Below, in pieces: positions 1 to 6,189 of a stretch of 8,098 nucleotides of DNA (position 1 is the stretch's first letter; the number at the start of each line of letters is the position of its first letter). Both the position numbers and the translations under genes were made by a program. A model generated the notes under the pieces. The model saw nothing but the letters and a program-made list of their open reading frames with translations. It made no database searches and was not told the origin of the DNA. Source of the stretch: Clostridia bacterium (GTDB taxonomy: Bacteria; Bacillota; Clostridia; Oscillospirales; Acutalibacteraceae); NCBI GenBank assembly GCA_017939855.1, contig JAGAZW010000167.1, positions 1 through 8,098 on the forward strand, read 5' to 3'.

Positions 1-1551
1 GAACTTAAGAGTCGCAAGAACAGGGTTTGGAGCAGTTTGTCCAAGACCGCAGAGCGAATTCTGCTTTATGTAATTACAAAGCTCTTCTAATTTATCAATA
101 TCTTCAAGTGTTCCTTTACCCTTGGTGATATCGTCCAGCTTTTCAAGAAGACGTTTTGTTCCCACACGGCAGGGGGTACATTTACCGCAAGACTCATCAA
201 CTGTAAATTCAAGGAAGAATTTAGCCATATCAACCATACAGTTGTCTTCGTCCATAACGATAAGTCCGCCTGAACCCATCATACAGCCAATAGCGGTGAG
301 GTTATCGAAATCAACCTCGGTGTCGATAAGATACTCAGGGATACAGCCGCCCGAAGGACCACCTGTTTGTGCCGCCTTGAACTTCTTACCATTTGGAATT
401 CCGCCGCCGATATCATCAATGATATGACGAAGGGTTGTACCCATTGGAATTTCAACAAGACCTGTATTTTTAATTTTACCACCTAGCGCAAATACCTTTG
501 TACCCTTGGACTTTTCAGTACCCATTGTACGGAACCAGTCGGAACCTTTCAAAATAATCTGGGGAATATTCGCAAAGGTTTCAACGTTGTTTTCAACAGT
601 AGGTGAATTATAAAGCCCCTTTACTGCGGGGTACGGAGGACGTGGTCTGGGCTCTCCTCGATTTCCTTCAATAGAGGTCATAAGTGCAGTTTCTTCTCCG
701 CATACGAAGGCTCCTGCACCAAGACGGATATAAAGGTCAAAATCGAAGCCTGAATCGAATATGTTTTTACCCAAAAGACCGTATTCATAGGCCTGTTCAA
801 TAGCCTTCTGCAAACGTGCTACAGCAATCGGGTACTCTGCACGAACATAAACATAACCCTTTGTTGCGCCAATTGCATAACCTGCAATAGTCATTGCTTC
901 AATAATACAATGCGGGTCGCCTTCCAAAACGGAACGATCCATAAATGCACCCGGGTCACCCTCGTCGGCATTACATACAACATATTTCTGATCTGCCTTG
1001 TTCGGAGCGCATAATGACCATTTAAAGCCTGTTGGGAAGCCACCGCCACCACGACCACGAAGACCTGAATCACTAACCACCTTAATAACATCCTCCGGAG
1101 CCATTTCGGTTAACGCCTTACCGAGTGCCGCATAGCCGTCCATTGCGATATATTCGTCGATACTCTCAGGATCAATAACACCACAGTTGCGAAGAACTAT
1201 ACGGTTTTGAGATTTATAGAAAGCGGTATCATTTAAGGAAACATTTTCTACAACCTCATCAGCGCCGGTATCATTATAAACCAGATGTTCTACAATTCTA
1301 CCTTTAAGAAGATGCTCTTCTACAATTTCCTTAACATCCTCAGGTGTAACACGGCTATAAAATGTGCCTTCGGGATAGACGATAACAACCGGTCCTAATG
1401 CACAAAGACCGAAACAACCGGTCTGTACAAGTTTTATTTCCTCACTAAGACCGTTAGCTTCTATGTTCTCCTCGAATGCTTTCTGGATAGAAAGACTGCC
1501 CGAAGAAGTACAGCCTGTACCGCCACAAATAAGTACATGTGAACGAATCAT
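1..1551 (-). CDS. hndC: NuoF/HndC/HydB-like NAD(P)H-binding flavin and Fe-S subunit of [FeFe]-hydrogenase complex (partial, 3' end off the left edge)
   Basis: This subunit binds NAD(P)H and FMN and passes electrons through Fe-S clusters to the hydrogenase subunit of a soluble cytoplasmic complex (HndABCD or HydABC type). The 517 visible codons are open to position 1 with no stop. Residues 1-95 are a thioredoxin-like [2Fe-2S] domain with C9, C14, C46 and C50. The NuoF core follows: the glycine-rich GRGGGGFPTG near residues 166-175 (FMN/NADH), GAGAFVCGEE at 278-287, and the [4Fe-4S] motif SCGKCTPC with C455, C458, C461 and the distant C501. The start at 1551 is set by AGGAGG seven bases upstream. 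It lies 17 bases after the HndB-like gene. Hydrogenase-type homologues usually continue into a C-terminal two-[4Fe-4S] ferredoxin domain, which would be off the edge here. The thioredoxin-like N-terminus fits HndC/HydB better than complex I NuoF. Confidence 0.93.
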   Translation of the reverse strand, partial: MIRSHVLICGGTGCTSSGSLSIQKAFEENIEANGLSEEIKLVQTGCFGLCALGPVVIVYPEGTFYSRVTPEDVKEIVEEHLLKGRIVEHLVYNDTGADEVVENVSLNDTAFYKSQNRIVLRNCGVIDPESIDEYIAMDGYAALGKALTEMAPEDVIKVVSDSGLRGRGGGGFPTGFKWSLCAPNKADQKYVVCNADEGDPGAFMDRSVLEGDPHCIIEAMTIAGYAIGATKGYVYVRAEYPIAVARLQKAIEQAYEYGLLGKNIFDSGFDFDLYIRLGAGAFVCGEETALMTSIEGNRGEPRPRPPYPAVKGLYNSPTVENNVETFANIPQIILKGSDWFRTMGTEKSKGTKVFALGGKIKNTGLVEIPMGTTLRHIIDDIGGGIPNGKKFKAAQTGGPSGGCIPEYLIDTEVDFDNLTAIGCMMGSGGLIVMDEDNCMVDMAKFFLEFTVDESCGKCTPCRVGTKRLLEKLDDITKGKGTLEDIDKLEELCNYIKQNSLCGLGQTAPNPVLATLKF

Positions 1552-1558
1552 AACTTTA

Positions 1559-1564
1559 CCTCCT
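1559..1564 (-). promoter_or_regulatory. Ribosome binding site of the NuoF/HndC-like gene
   Basis: AGGAGG on the minus strand lies seven bases before the ATG at 1551, an optimal Shine-Dalgarno. It fixes the start of a gene whose other end is missing. Confidence 0.8.
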
Positions 1565-1568
1565 ACTT

Positions 1569-1940
1569 TTATGACTTATAGCTTGCTATGGTATACTCTG
1601 CTACCACTTTGCCGCCCTTAATGTGCTTTTGAACAATTTCTTTTGCCTTTTCGGCATTCATCTTAACATAGGTTACCTTTTCCTTGTCGGCTTCAAAAAC
1701 CTCGACAACAGGTTCAAGCTCACAACAGCCTATACAACCGGTTTGTGAAACGGTTACCTTATCAGAAAGTCCACCCTCGTTCACAGCCTCAACAAATGCG
1801 TTAAGCACCGGACGAGCACCTGCTGCGATTCCGCAGGTTGCCATACCCACAACTATACGGATTTCTCCTGAGCCTTCTCTTAGAACTACTTTGTTCTTCA
1901 TTTTTTCTTTGATTGCTTGTAATTCAGCCAAAGTTTTCAT
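1569..1940 (-). CDS. hndB: HndB-like thioredoxin-fold [2Fe-2S] ferredoxin subunit
   Basis: This is a small (123 aa) cytoplasmic [2Fe-2S] protein, an electron-transfer subunit of NADP-reducing or bifurcating hydrogenases. The thioredoxin-like ferredoxin pattern is visible: MATCGIAAGA at residues 33-42 supplies C36, and TGCIGCCELEP at 67-77 supplies C69, C72 and C73, followed by the usual VVEVF strand. A helical N-terminus (residues 1-18) precedes the domain, as in HndB proteins. The usual second cysteine of the first loop is absent (position 41 is Ala), while an extra cysteine sits at 72. GGGAG about eight bases upstream supports the ATG at 1940. The gene is followed 17 bases later by the NuoF-like gene, matching the hndB-hndC order. 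The family assignment is firm; which cysteines bind the cluster is not settled. Confidence 0.9.
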   Translation of the reverse strand: MKTLAELQAIKEKMKNKVVLREGSGEIRIVVGMATCGIAAGARPVLNAFVEAVNEGGLSDKVTVSQTGCIGCCELEPVVEVFEADKEKVTYVKMNAEKAKEIVQKHIKGGKVVAEYTIASYKS

Positions 1941-1975
1941 ATATTTCTCCCTTTCTTAAATATACATATTTTAAA

Positions 1976-2512
1976 TTAAAGACCTTCATACTGTTCTTTC
2001 AAATAGTCTTGGGTCCATTTAATTACCTCATAACAATTAAGCGGTACGCCCTCTAACACCTCACGAAGCATTCGGGTATCCAATTGTACCTCTTTGTCAT
2101 CCTTTTTATGAATAAACAGAAAATCTGTATCGGGGTGGCCTTGAATAAGGGTTACAATTGTTGACACCACATCGCCCAATGGAGTGAAATCAATATGATT
2201 TTTAAAAAATACTGCCGAAACGATTGTTCCGTGATTTTCACCCTGCTTTGATACGATATCTATACCGCCGCCGGTTTGTTCTGCCGCCATCTTCAAAAGC
2301 GGAATCCCTAAACCTACCTTGCGTGTAGTACGGGTGGTACAAAACGGATCTATAACGCTTTTCACCATTTGTTCATCCATACCACAACCATCGTCTTTTA
2401 TGGTAAGAACTATTTTATCTTCTGTTTCTTCAAGGAGTATTTCAGTAAGTGCTGCTCCGGCTTTAACCGAATTTTCAACGATATCCAGAATATTGAGCGA
2501 TAATTCTTTCAT
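1976..2512 (-). CDS. HATPase_c-fold ATP-binding protein of the hydrogenase cluster (histidine-kinase-like, no phosphoacceptor domain)
   Basis: A 178-residue GHKL-type ATP-binding protein. The N box is at residues 10-18 (D10, N14 in DIVENSVKA), the G1 box at 40-45 (DDGCGM) and the G2 box at 66-73 (VGLGIPLL). The domain therefore begins almost at residue 1, with no dimerisation or histidine phosphoacceptor domain and no sensor or membrane segment, so it is not a normal two-component kinase. Residues 105-178 form a C-terminal extension starting HIDFTPLGD that I cannot assign to a named domain; its recurrence next to hydrogenase genes in other Clostridia is my recollection, not checked. The start overlaps the stop of the PHP gene (ATGA), implying translational coupling. 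The substrate or partner is unknown; a role in H2 or redox signalling is inferred from the neighbouring HydS-like gene. Confidence 0.85.
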   Translation of the reverse strand: MKELSLNILDIVENSVKAGAALTEILLEETEDKIVLTIKDDGCGMDEQMVKSVIDPFCTTRTTRKVGLGIPLLKMAAEQTGGGIDIVSKQGENHGTIVSAVFFKNHIDFTPLGDVVSTIVTLIQGHPDTDFLFIHKKDDKEVQLDTRMLREVLEGVPLNCYEVIKWTQDYLKEQYEGL

Positions 2513-3243
2513 ATATCCCCCTTCAAAAATTTTATAAGCTGACTTCGCACATAAGCACTGCTATATGGTTCGTCGGGCAGCTCAAGAAAATTTTCGTTTT
2601 CGTTAAGATCGGTTAAATAATGGGCATCGGAACAGATAACCTTTTTCTTATCAAAAAGATTGTATTTATCTGTATATTCCTTAATTTTTTCAGCAAAGTG
2701 AAACTCAACACAGGAAAAGTGCGGTGTTTCGGGCAAAGTGCCCAGAATAGCAATTATGCCGTTTGCATCCCTGTCTATATGAGCAGGATAACAAACTCCA
2801 CCGTATTTATCTACTATATCGGGTGCCTCCTCCGCCGATATTGTTGTTGCATTGGAAAGCAGATCTTCCTCTATACCCAAAAGGTTATCTTCGTGGTCTA
2901 AAATTAATTGCTCTCCGAAAATATCAGGGCGATTGCTGATTTTAATTCTACGGGTGTCTACCTCGTCATCGAAAAGCAGTGCCGACTCTAAGTCAGGAAA
3001 AAGACAGACCATATGTATATCCTCTGCAGTAGTCAATTCCATACCTGCTACCGGAATTATTCCGTACTTCTTTGCTGCCTTAAAAAAAGCAGGACAGTTT
3101 TTACAGGTGTTATGGTCTGTAAGAGCTACTATATTCAGACCATTCAAGGAAGCCATTGCAGCGATATTATGCGGAGTATTATCCTCATCGCCACAAGCCG
3201 AAAGGCAGGAATGAACGTGAAGATCATAATAATATCTGTTCAT
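2509..3243 (-). CDS. PHP-domain metal-dependent phosphoesterase (COG0613 type)
   Basis: A 244-residue cytoplasmic protein of the polymerase and histidinol phosphatase (PHP) superfamily, which hydrolyses phosphoesters with a multinuclear metal site. Metal motifs appear in order: DLHVHS (7-12; H9, H11), LTDHN (41-45; D43, H44), GMEL (67-70; E69), IHM with H77, AHID (154-157; H155) and SDAH (205-208; D206, H208). All the expected ligands are therefore present and it should be active. Known relatives cleave nucleoside 3',5'-bisphosphates or trim short RNA ends, but the substrate here cannot be read. Four cysteines near the active site (C13, C17, C47, C50) are notable. I chose the ATG at 3243; a TTG codon just before it could also be used. 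There is no clear Shine-Dalgarno, so initiation probably relies on coupling to the upstream DRTGG gene. The stop overlaps the next start (ATGA). Confidence 0.92.
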   Translation of the reverse strand: MNRYYYDLHVHSCLSACGDEDNTPHNIAAMASLNGLNIVALTDHNTCKNCPAFFKAAKKYGIIPVAGMELTTAEDIHMVCLFPDLESALLFDDEVDTRRIKISNRPDIFGEQLILDHEDNLLGIEEDLLSNATTISAEEAPDIVDKYGGVCYPAHIDRDANGIIAILGTLPETPHFSCVEFHFAEKIKEYTDKYNLFDKKKVICSDAHYLTDLNENENFLELPDEPYSSAYVRSQLIKFLKGDI

Positions 3244-3314
3244 CAAATGATACCCGATATTTTTACTGCCGTTTCATATGAAGACAAACTCGTTGAAATA
3301 ATATTTATTCCTTT
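3243..3314 (-). other. Out-of-frame C-terminal end of the second DRTGG-like gene
   Basis: Reading one base back from the AAAA run at 3315-3312 gives an open frame beginning KGINIISTSLSSYE and continuing TAVKISGII to a TGA at 3245-3243. It continues the domain exactly where the in-frame protein stops: joined, AKEKGINIISTSLSSYETA matches ARESGIVIMNTDKRLYDAC of the paralogue at 5621-5271. The TGA overlaps the PHP gene's ATG as TGATG, the compact junction used elsewhere in this operon. One extra A in the run would restore a 108-residue gene. Confidence 0.85.
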
Positions 3315-3568
3315 TCCTTTGCGGCTTTAAGTACGTCATCTTCCAAGCTTACGTCCTCACAAAGTATTACACAGGAAACATCTGCAAGAGATGCCACAGC
3401 AATAACGTTTATATTAGACATTATGGTTATCCATATATTATCCTGATTTGCTCTTCCCATAACCCAACTTAAAAGGTCTCCTATATAAGCGCCCTTTACC
3501 TCACGCTTGGGGTCCGGCAAAGACACAATAGCAAAACCTGTAGTTTCTGCCAATTCAATAACGGTCAT
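3305..3568 (-). CDS. DRTGG-like domain protein, apparently truncated by a frameshift
   Basis: The readable frame gives 87 residues resembling the DRTGG-like protein encoded at 5621-5271. GAYIGDLLSWV (27-37) aligns with GCDLMSDVLAYV there, and a strand-rich segment at 49-70 ending VSCVILCEDV aligns with MNCIVFVRSK. It ends abruptly in KAAKEKE and TAA, inside the last conserved helix-strand unit. In the -1 frame the missing end continues (separate entry), giving about 108 residues, close to the 116 of the paralogue. The start shares one base with the stop of the HydS-like gene (TAATG). Small DRTGG proteins are thought to be ligand-sensing or regulatory domains, without a known reaction here. 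The lesion may be a real mutation, a homopolymer sequencing error or, less likely, programmed frameshifting. Confidence 0.75.
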   Translation of the reverse strand: MTVIELAETTGFAIVSLPDPKREVKGAYIGDLLSWVMGRANQDNIWITIMSNINVIAVASLADVSCVILCEDVSLEDDVLKAAKEKE

Positions 3569-4830
3569 TACCCTTCACCCTTTCTCTTGGGGTTATTAAA
3601 AACGCAATCGCTTAGCCTTGCAGTTCCCTTAACGATGTCCTCTGCAAACGCACGACAGCTCGGAGCTCCACAGGCTCCACAATCTATACCCGGCAGATTA
3701 CCCTTTATTTTCTGTATATCCGCCATCATTCGCATAGATTCTGCCATACTGTCGCTGAGTCTTGATATGGGATGATATTCGGGAAGTTCATCAAACAGAT
3801 AGGATTCAGGAATATACTCTGACTCTTCCTTTGAAAGAAAGTTTTGGGAAACGGGCAGAAATCTTCTGAGTGACACCAATCTCGATTTTGAAATAAAGGG
3901 ATTTTGAATTGTCATCACTCCGCCCACACATCCGCCCGTACAGGCATTAAGCTCTATAAATTCAAGAGGCGGAATGTTGCCGTTTTCTATCTGATCGAGC
4001 ACCTTAATAACATTATCAATTCCATCAGCGGCAAGATAATCCTGGTTGAAGATTGCCGTTGCTTCGCCACCCGAACGTGCCCATCCGATACCGAGCATTC
4101 CCGATTCGGAAAGGGACTTTATATTCGCATCAAGCTTCATCTCACTAATGAGCATAAAGTAGATTTCGCTGATGGAAACTACCTCATCCACCCTGCTTTT
4201 ATAATCTGCGAAGCCGTTTTTAACATAACTTACTTTTGCAGGACAGGGGGATATGAAACAAACGCCTATATCCTCATCGGATAATTCCGGGTGTTGCTTT
4301 AAAGCACGTTCCTTTGCAAGACCCGCCGCTACCTCCATAGGAGGAAGCATATGGATGATATTATCCGCAAGAGATGGAAATCTTAAGCCTATAAGCCTTA
4401 CTACCACCGGACATGCAGAGCTTATAACCGGCTTTTTAACACCGTCTGTTTTAAGATAAAGCCTTGTGTATGCAGAAACGAGTTCTGCCGCCTTTGCTAC
4501 CTCATAAACATCGTCAAAGCCTATCTTTAAAAGTCCATCAAGAACGTAATCTATGTCTTCAAGATTATCAAACTGACCGTAAAGAGCAGGAGCCGGAAGA
4601 GCTATCTTCCATTTGAATCGTCCCATATTCTGCAAACTGCTGCAAACCGCACGCTTTGCTTTATGCGGACACATCCTTATACACTCTCCGCAGTCTATAC
4701 AACGAGCATCGTTAATAACTGCATGACCGTCTTTTATTCTGATGGCCTCAGTAGGACAATGACGCAAACAGGTTGTACAACCCGTACATTTATCAGGGTC
4801 AAGTAAAACCGAATGTTCATATGTATGCAT
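3568..4830 (-). CDS. hydS: Putative sensory [FeFe]-hydrogenase (HydS-like), ferredoxin - H-cluster domain - C-terminal 4Fe-4S domain
   Basis: A 420-residue soluble protein with three regions. Residues 10-55 are a two-[4Fe-4S] ferredoxin (C15, C18, C21, C25; C44, C47, C50, C54). Residues about 75-330 are the H-cluster domain. Residues 380-410 are a further 4Fe-4S domain of the Fes type (C384, C387, C392, C409). H-cluster cysteines are kept in SSACP (C140), SPCPAK (C196) and NACTGGC (C297, C301). The proton-shuttle cysteine of the usual TSCCP motif is Ala139, and the methionines of MPC and of the ExMxC motif are Ser194 and Asn295. Cys-to-Ala at this site is known from the slow, putatively H2-sensing HydS proteins of Thermotoga maritima and Thermoanaerobacter mathranii, so a sensory role is likely. 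A PAS output domain, found in some HydS proteins, is absent. GGCGGTG lies about seven bases before the ATG. Confidence 0.9.
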   Translation of the reverse strand: MHTYEHSVLLDPDKCTGCTTCLRHCPTEAIRIKDGHAVINDARCIDCGECIRMCPHKAKRAVCSSLQNMGRFKWKIALPAPALYGQFDNLEDIDYVLDGLLKIGFDDVYEVAKAAELVSAYTRLYLKTDGVKKPVISSACPVVVRLIGLRFPSLADNIIHMLPPMEVAAGLAKERALKQHPELSDEDIGVCFISPCPAKVSYVKNGFADYKSRVDEVVSISEIYFMLISEMKLDANIKSLSESGMLGIGWARSGGEATAIFNQDYLAADGIDNVIKVLDQIENGNIPPLEFIELNACTGGCVGGVMTIQNPFISKSRLVSLRRFLPVSQNFLSKEESEYIPESYLFDELPEYHPISRLSDSMAESMRMMADIQKIKGNLPGIDCGACGAPSCRAFAEDIVKGTARLSDCVFNNPKRKGEG

Positions 4831-4845
4831 AAATACACCGCCTAC

Positions 4846-5274
4846 CTATCGGATATTTACCTTCATAACAATTTTGGTGCCGACACCTACTTCAGAATAG
4901 ATGTCCATTACATCGGTATACCGTTTCATATTCGGAAGACCCATACCCGCACCGAATCCCAACGAACGTATGGTATCAGTAGCAGTAGAAAAGCCTTCTT
5001 GCATTGCCTGGTCAATATTTTTTATACCGGGTCCGTTATCTTCAAGTACGATCTCAATACATTCCTCGTCCACACTCACAGTAGCCTTACCACCGCCGGC
5101 ATGGATAACCATATTGATTTCACCTTCATACATTGCGATAGAAACTCGTCTTATTATCTCGGTCGGAATACCTAGTTGTCTCAAATTTTTCTTTACTTGA
5201 ACCGAGGCTTGACCGGCAGAAGTAAAATCTTTTCCGTCCACATCGAAATGAAAGGTTAATTTTTCATCCATCAT
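4846..5274 (-). CDS. RsbW/SpoIIAB-like serine-kinase-type ATP-binding protein
   Basis: A 142-residue single-domain GHKL ATPase resembling anti-sigma factor kinases (RsbW, RsbT, SpoIIAB). The N box is at 49-58 (YEGEINMVIH; E50, N54), the G1 box DNGPG at 79-83 and the glycine-rich lid GFGAGMGL at 106-113, followed by the usual C-terminal strand VGTKIVMKV. All ATP-binding motifs look intact. Relatives phosphorylate serines on STAS-domain partners or bind sigma factors, but no sigma factor or STAS protein is encoded in the window, so the partner is unknown. The ATG overlaps the stop of the DRTGG-like gene (ATGA); a second ATG follows immediately. The HydS-like gene begins 15 bases downstream, suggesting the two products work together, though this is inferred from order only. 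Confidence 0.88.
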   Translation of the reverse strand: MMDEKLTFHFDVDGKDFTSAGQASVQVKKNLRQLGIPTEIIRRVSIAMYEGEINMVIHAGGGKATVSVDEECIEIVLEDNGPGIKNIDQAMQEGFSTATDTIRSLGFGAGMGLPNMKRYTDVMDIYSEVGVGTKIVMKVNIR

Positions 5275-5621
5275 TTCACTCTGTTCCCAACCAAACCGTT
5301 AGAATAAAGAATACCACACGCATCGTAAAGACGCTTATCGGTATTCATAATAACTATGCCACTCTCACGAGCAAGTTCCAACATTTCCTCAGTCGGAAGC
5401 TTTGAACGAACAAAGACGATACAATTCATATCCATCATAACGGCTGTACGAATAACCTGAGAGTTGACAAGACCTGTGAGTAAAACTGCCTGGTCTTTAA
5501 CGTAAGCTAATACATCGCTCATAAGGTCGCAACCGCAGGCTGAATAGACATGACCGCCTAATTTTTCCTCGCAACAAAGAACTTCGGCACCTAACAGTTC
5601 TTTCATTGTACTTATTTTCAT
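5271..5621 (-). CDS. DRTGG-like domain protein (first of two in the cluster)
   Basis: A 116-residue soluble protein with the alternating strand-helix layout of the DRTGG domain family: an N-terminal helix with GAEVL (residues 2-15), ACGCDLMSDVLAYV (28-41), AVLLTGLVNSQVIRTA (45-60), MNCIVFVRS (65-73) and ARESGIVIMNTDKRLYDA (84-101). The five-residue DRTGG signature itself is not present. It is clearly paralogous to the damaged gene at 3568-3305. Similar domains occur in regulatory contexts, for example beside CBS domains and in phosphotransacetylase N-termini, and no enzymatic reaction is known for stand-alone copies. Several cysteines (C16, C17, C29, C31) near the N-terminus are notable. The ribosome site AAAGGG is weak and rather far from the ATG. 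The stop overlaps the start of the ATPase gene. Confidence 0.78.
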   Translation of the reverse strand: MKISTMKELLGAEVLCCEEKLGGHVYSACGCDLMSDVLAYVKDQAVLLTGLVNSQVIRTAVMMDMNCIVFVRSKLPTEEMLELARESGIVIMNTDKRLYDACGILYSNGLVGNRVK

Positions 5622-5653
5622 ACTAAGATTTTCCCTTTTTATAAAATTTAGAA

Positions 5654-6151
5654 TTAATCTACGTACTTTGCAAGAATATCGTCTACATCGTCAACAGTAA
5701 GACGACCGTAAACCTCTTCGTTGACTGTAAGAACAGGGGCAAGACCACAAGCGCCTATGCAGCGACAAGCAGTCAGAGAAAACTTTCCGTCGGGAGTGCA
5801 TTCGTCAGCTCCGATACCGAGTTTTTCGCTGAAACGGTCAAATATATCACCTGCACCCTTAACGTAACAAGCGGTTCCCAGACAAACAGAAATATTATAT
5901 TTACCCTTAGGAGCCAAAGAAAACTGAGCATAGAAAGTAGATACACCATATACCTTCTCAAGCGACACATCCATACCCTCGGCTATCATGTTTTGAACCT
6001 CAATAGGTAGGTAGCCGTAGATATCTTGTGCCTTTTGCATTACAACCATAAGATTACTCTTGTCGTGCTTATTCTCCGCAATAACCTGCATAAGCTTTGC
6101 TTCCTGCTCAGGTGTGCCCTTAAAGGGAAGCGTACTTAACTTCTTCTTCAT
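5654..6151 (-). CDS. hndA: NuoE/HndA/HydC-like thioredoxin-fold [2Fe-2S] subunit of [FeFe]-hydrogenase complex
   Basis: A 165-residue subunit of the complex I 24 kDa family, which in bifurcating hydrogenases carries one [2Fe-2S] cluster and docks on the NuoF-like subunit. The N-terminal helical region holds the family signature QDIYGYLP (42-49) and YGVSTFYAQF (68-77). The thioredoxin-like domain supplies C90 and C95 (CLGTACYVKGA) and C131 and C135 (CIGACGLAP), all four expected ligands; C118 and C129 are extra. Length is typical. The frame is open back to 6280, but the ATG at 6151 has TAAGGAGG eight bases upstream, lies downstream of the promoter, and gives the usual N-terminus, so I chose it. 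It is the first gene of the leftward operon and is separated from its NuoF-like partner by seven genes, an unusual split. Confidence 0.94.
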   Translation of the reverse strand: MKKKLSTLPFKGTPEQEAKLMQVIAENKHDKSNLMVVMQKAQDIYGYLPIEVQNMIAEGMDVSLEKVYGVSTFYAQFSLAPKGKYNISVCLGTACYVKGAGDIFDRFSEKLGIGADECTPDGKFSLTACRCIGACGLAPVLTVNEEVYGRLTVDDVDDILAKYVD

Positions 6152-6159
6152 TAACAGAT

Positions 6160-6167
6160 CCTCCTTA
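6160..6167 (-). promoter_or_regulatory. Ribosome binding site that decides the HndA-like start
   Basis: TAAGGAGG on the minus strand is eight bases before the ATG at 6151. The longer reading from 6280 would begin upstream of the promoter's own -10 element, so 6151 is the start. Confidence 0.88.
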
Positions 6168-6189
6168 AATATGTGAATGTGTTTCGTTG

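Noticed and set aside
122..427. Plus-strand open frame of 101 codons over the NuoF-like gene
   Set aside because: Antisense shadow of a clear NuoF-like coding frame; low-complexity serine/proline content and no homologous features.
2852..3330. Overlapping plus-strand open frames across the PHP and DRTGG genes
   Set aside because: Antisense shadows of genes with recognised motifs; no ribosome sites or domain signatures.
4813..5200. Plus-strand open frames opposite the RsbW-like ATPase gene
   Set aside because: The minus strand has intact N, G1 and G2 boxes there; these are complementary shadows.
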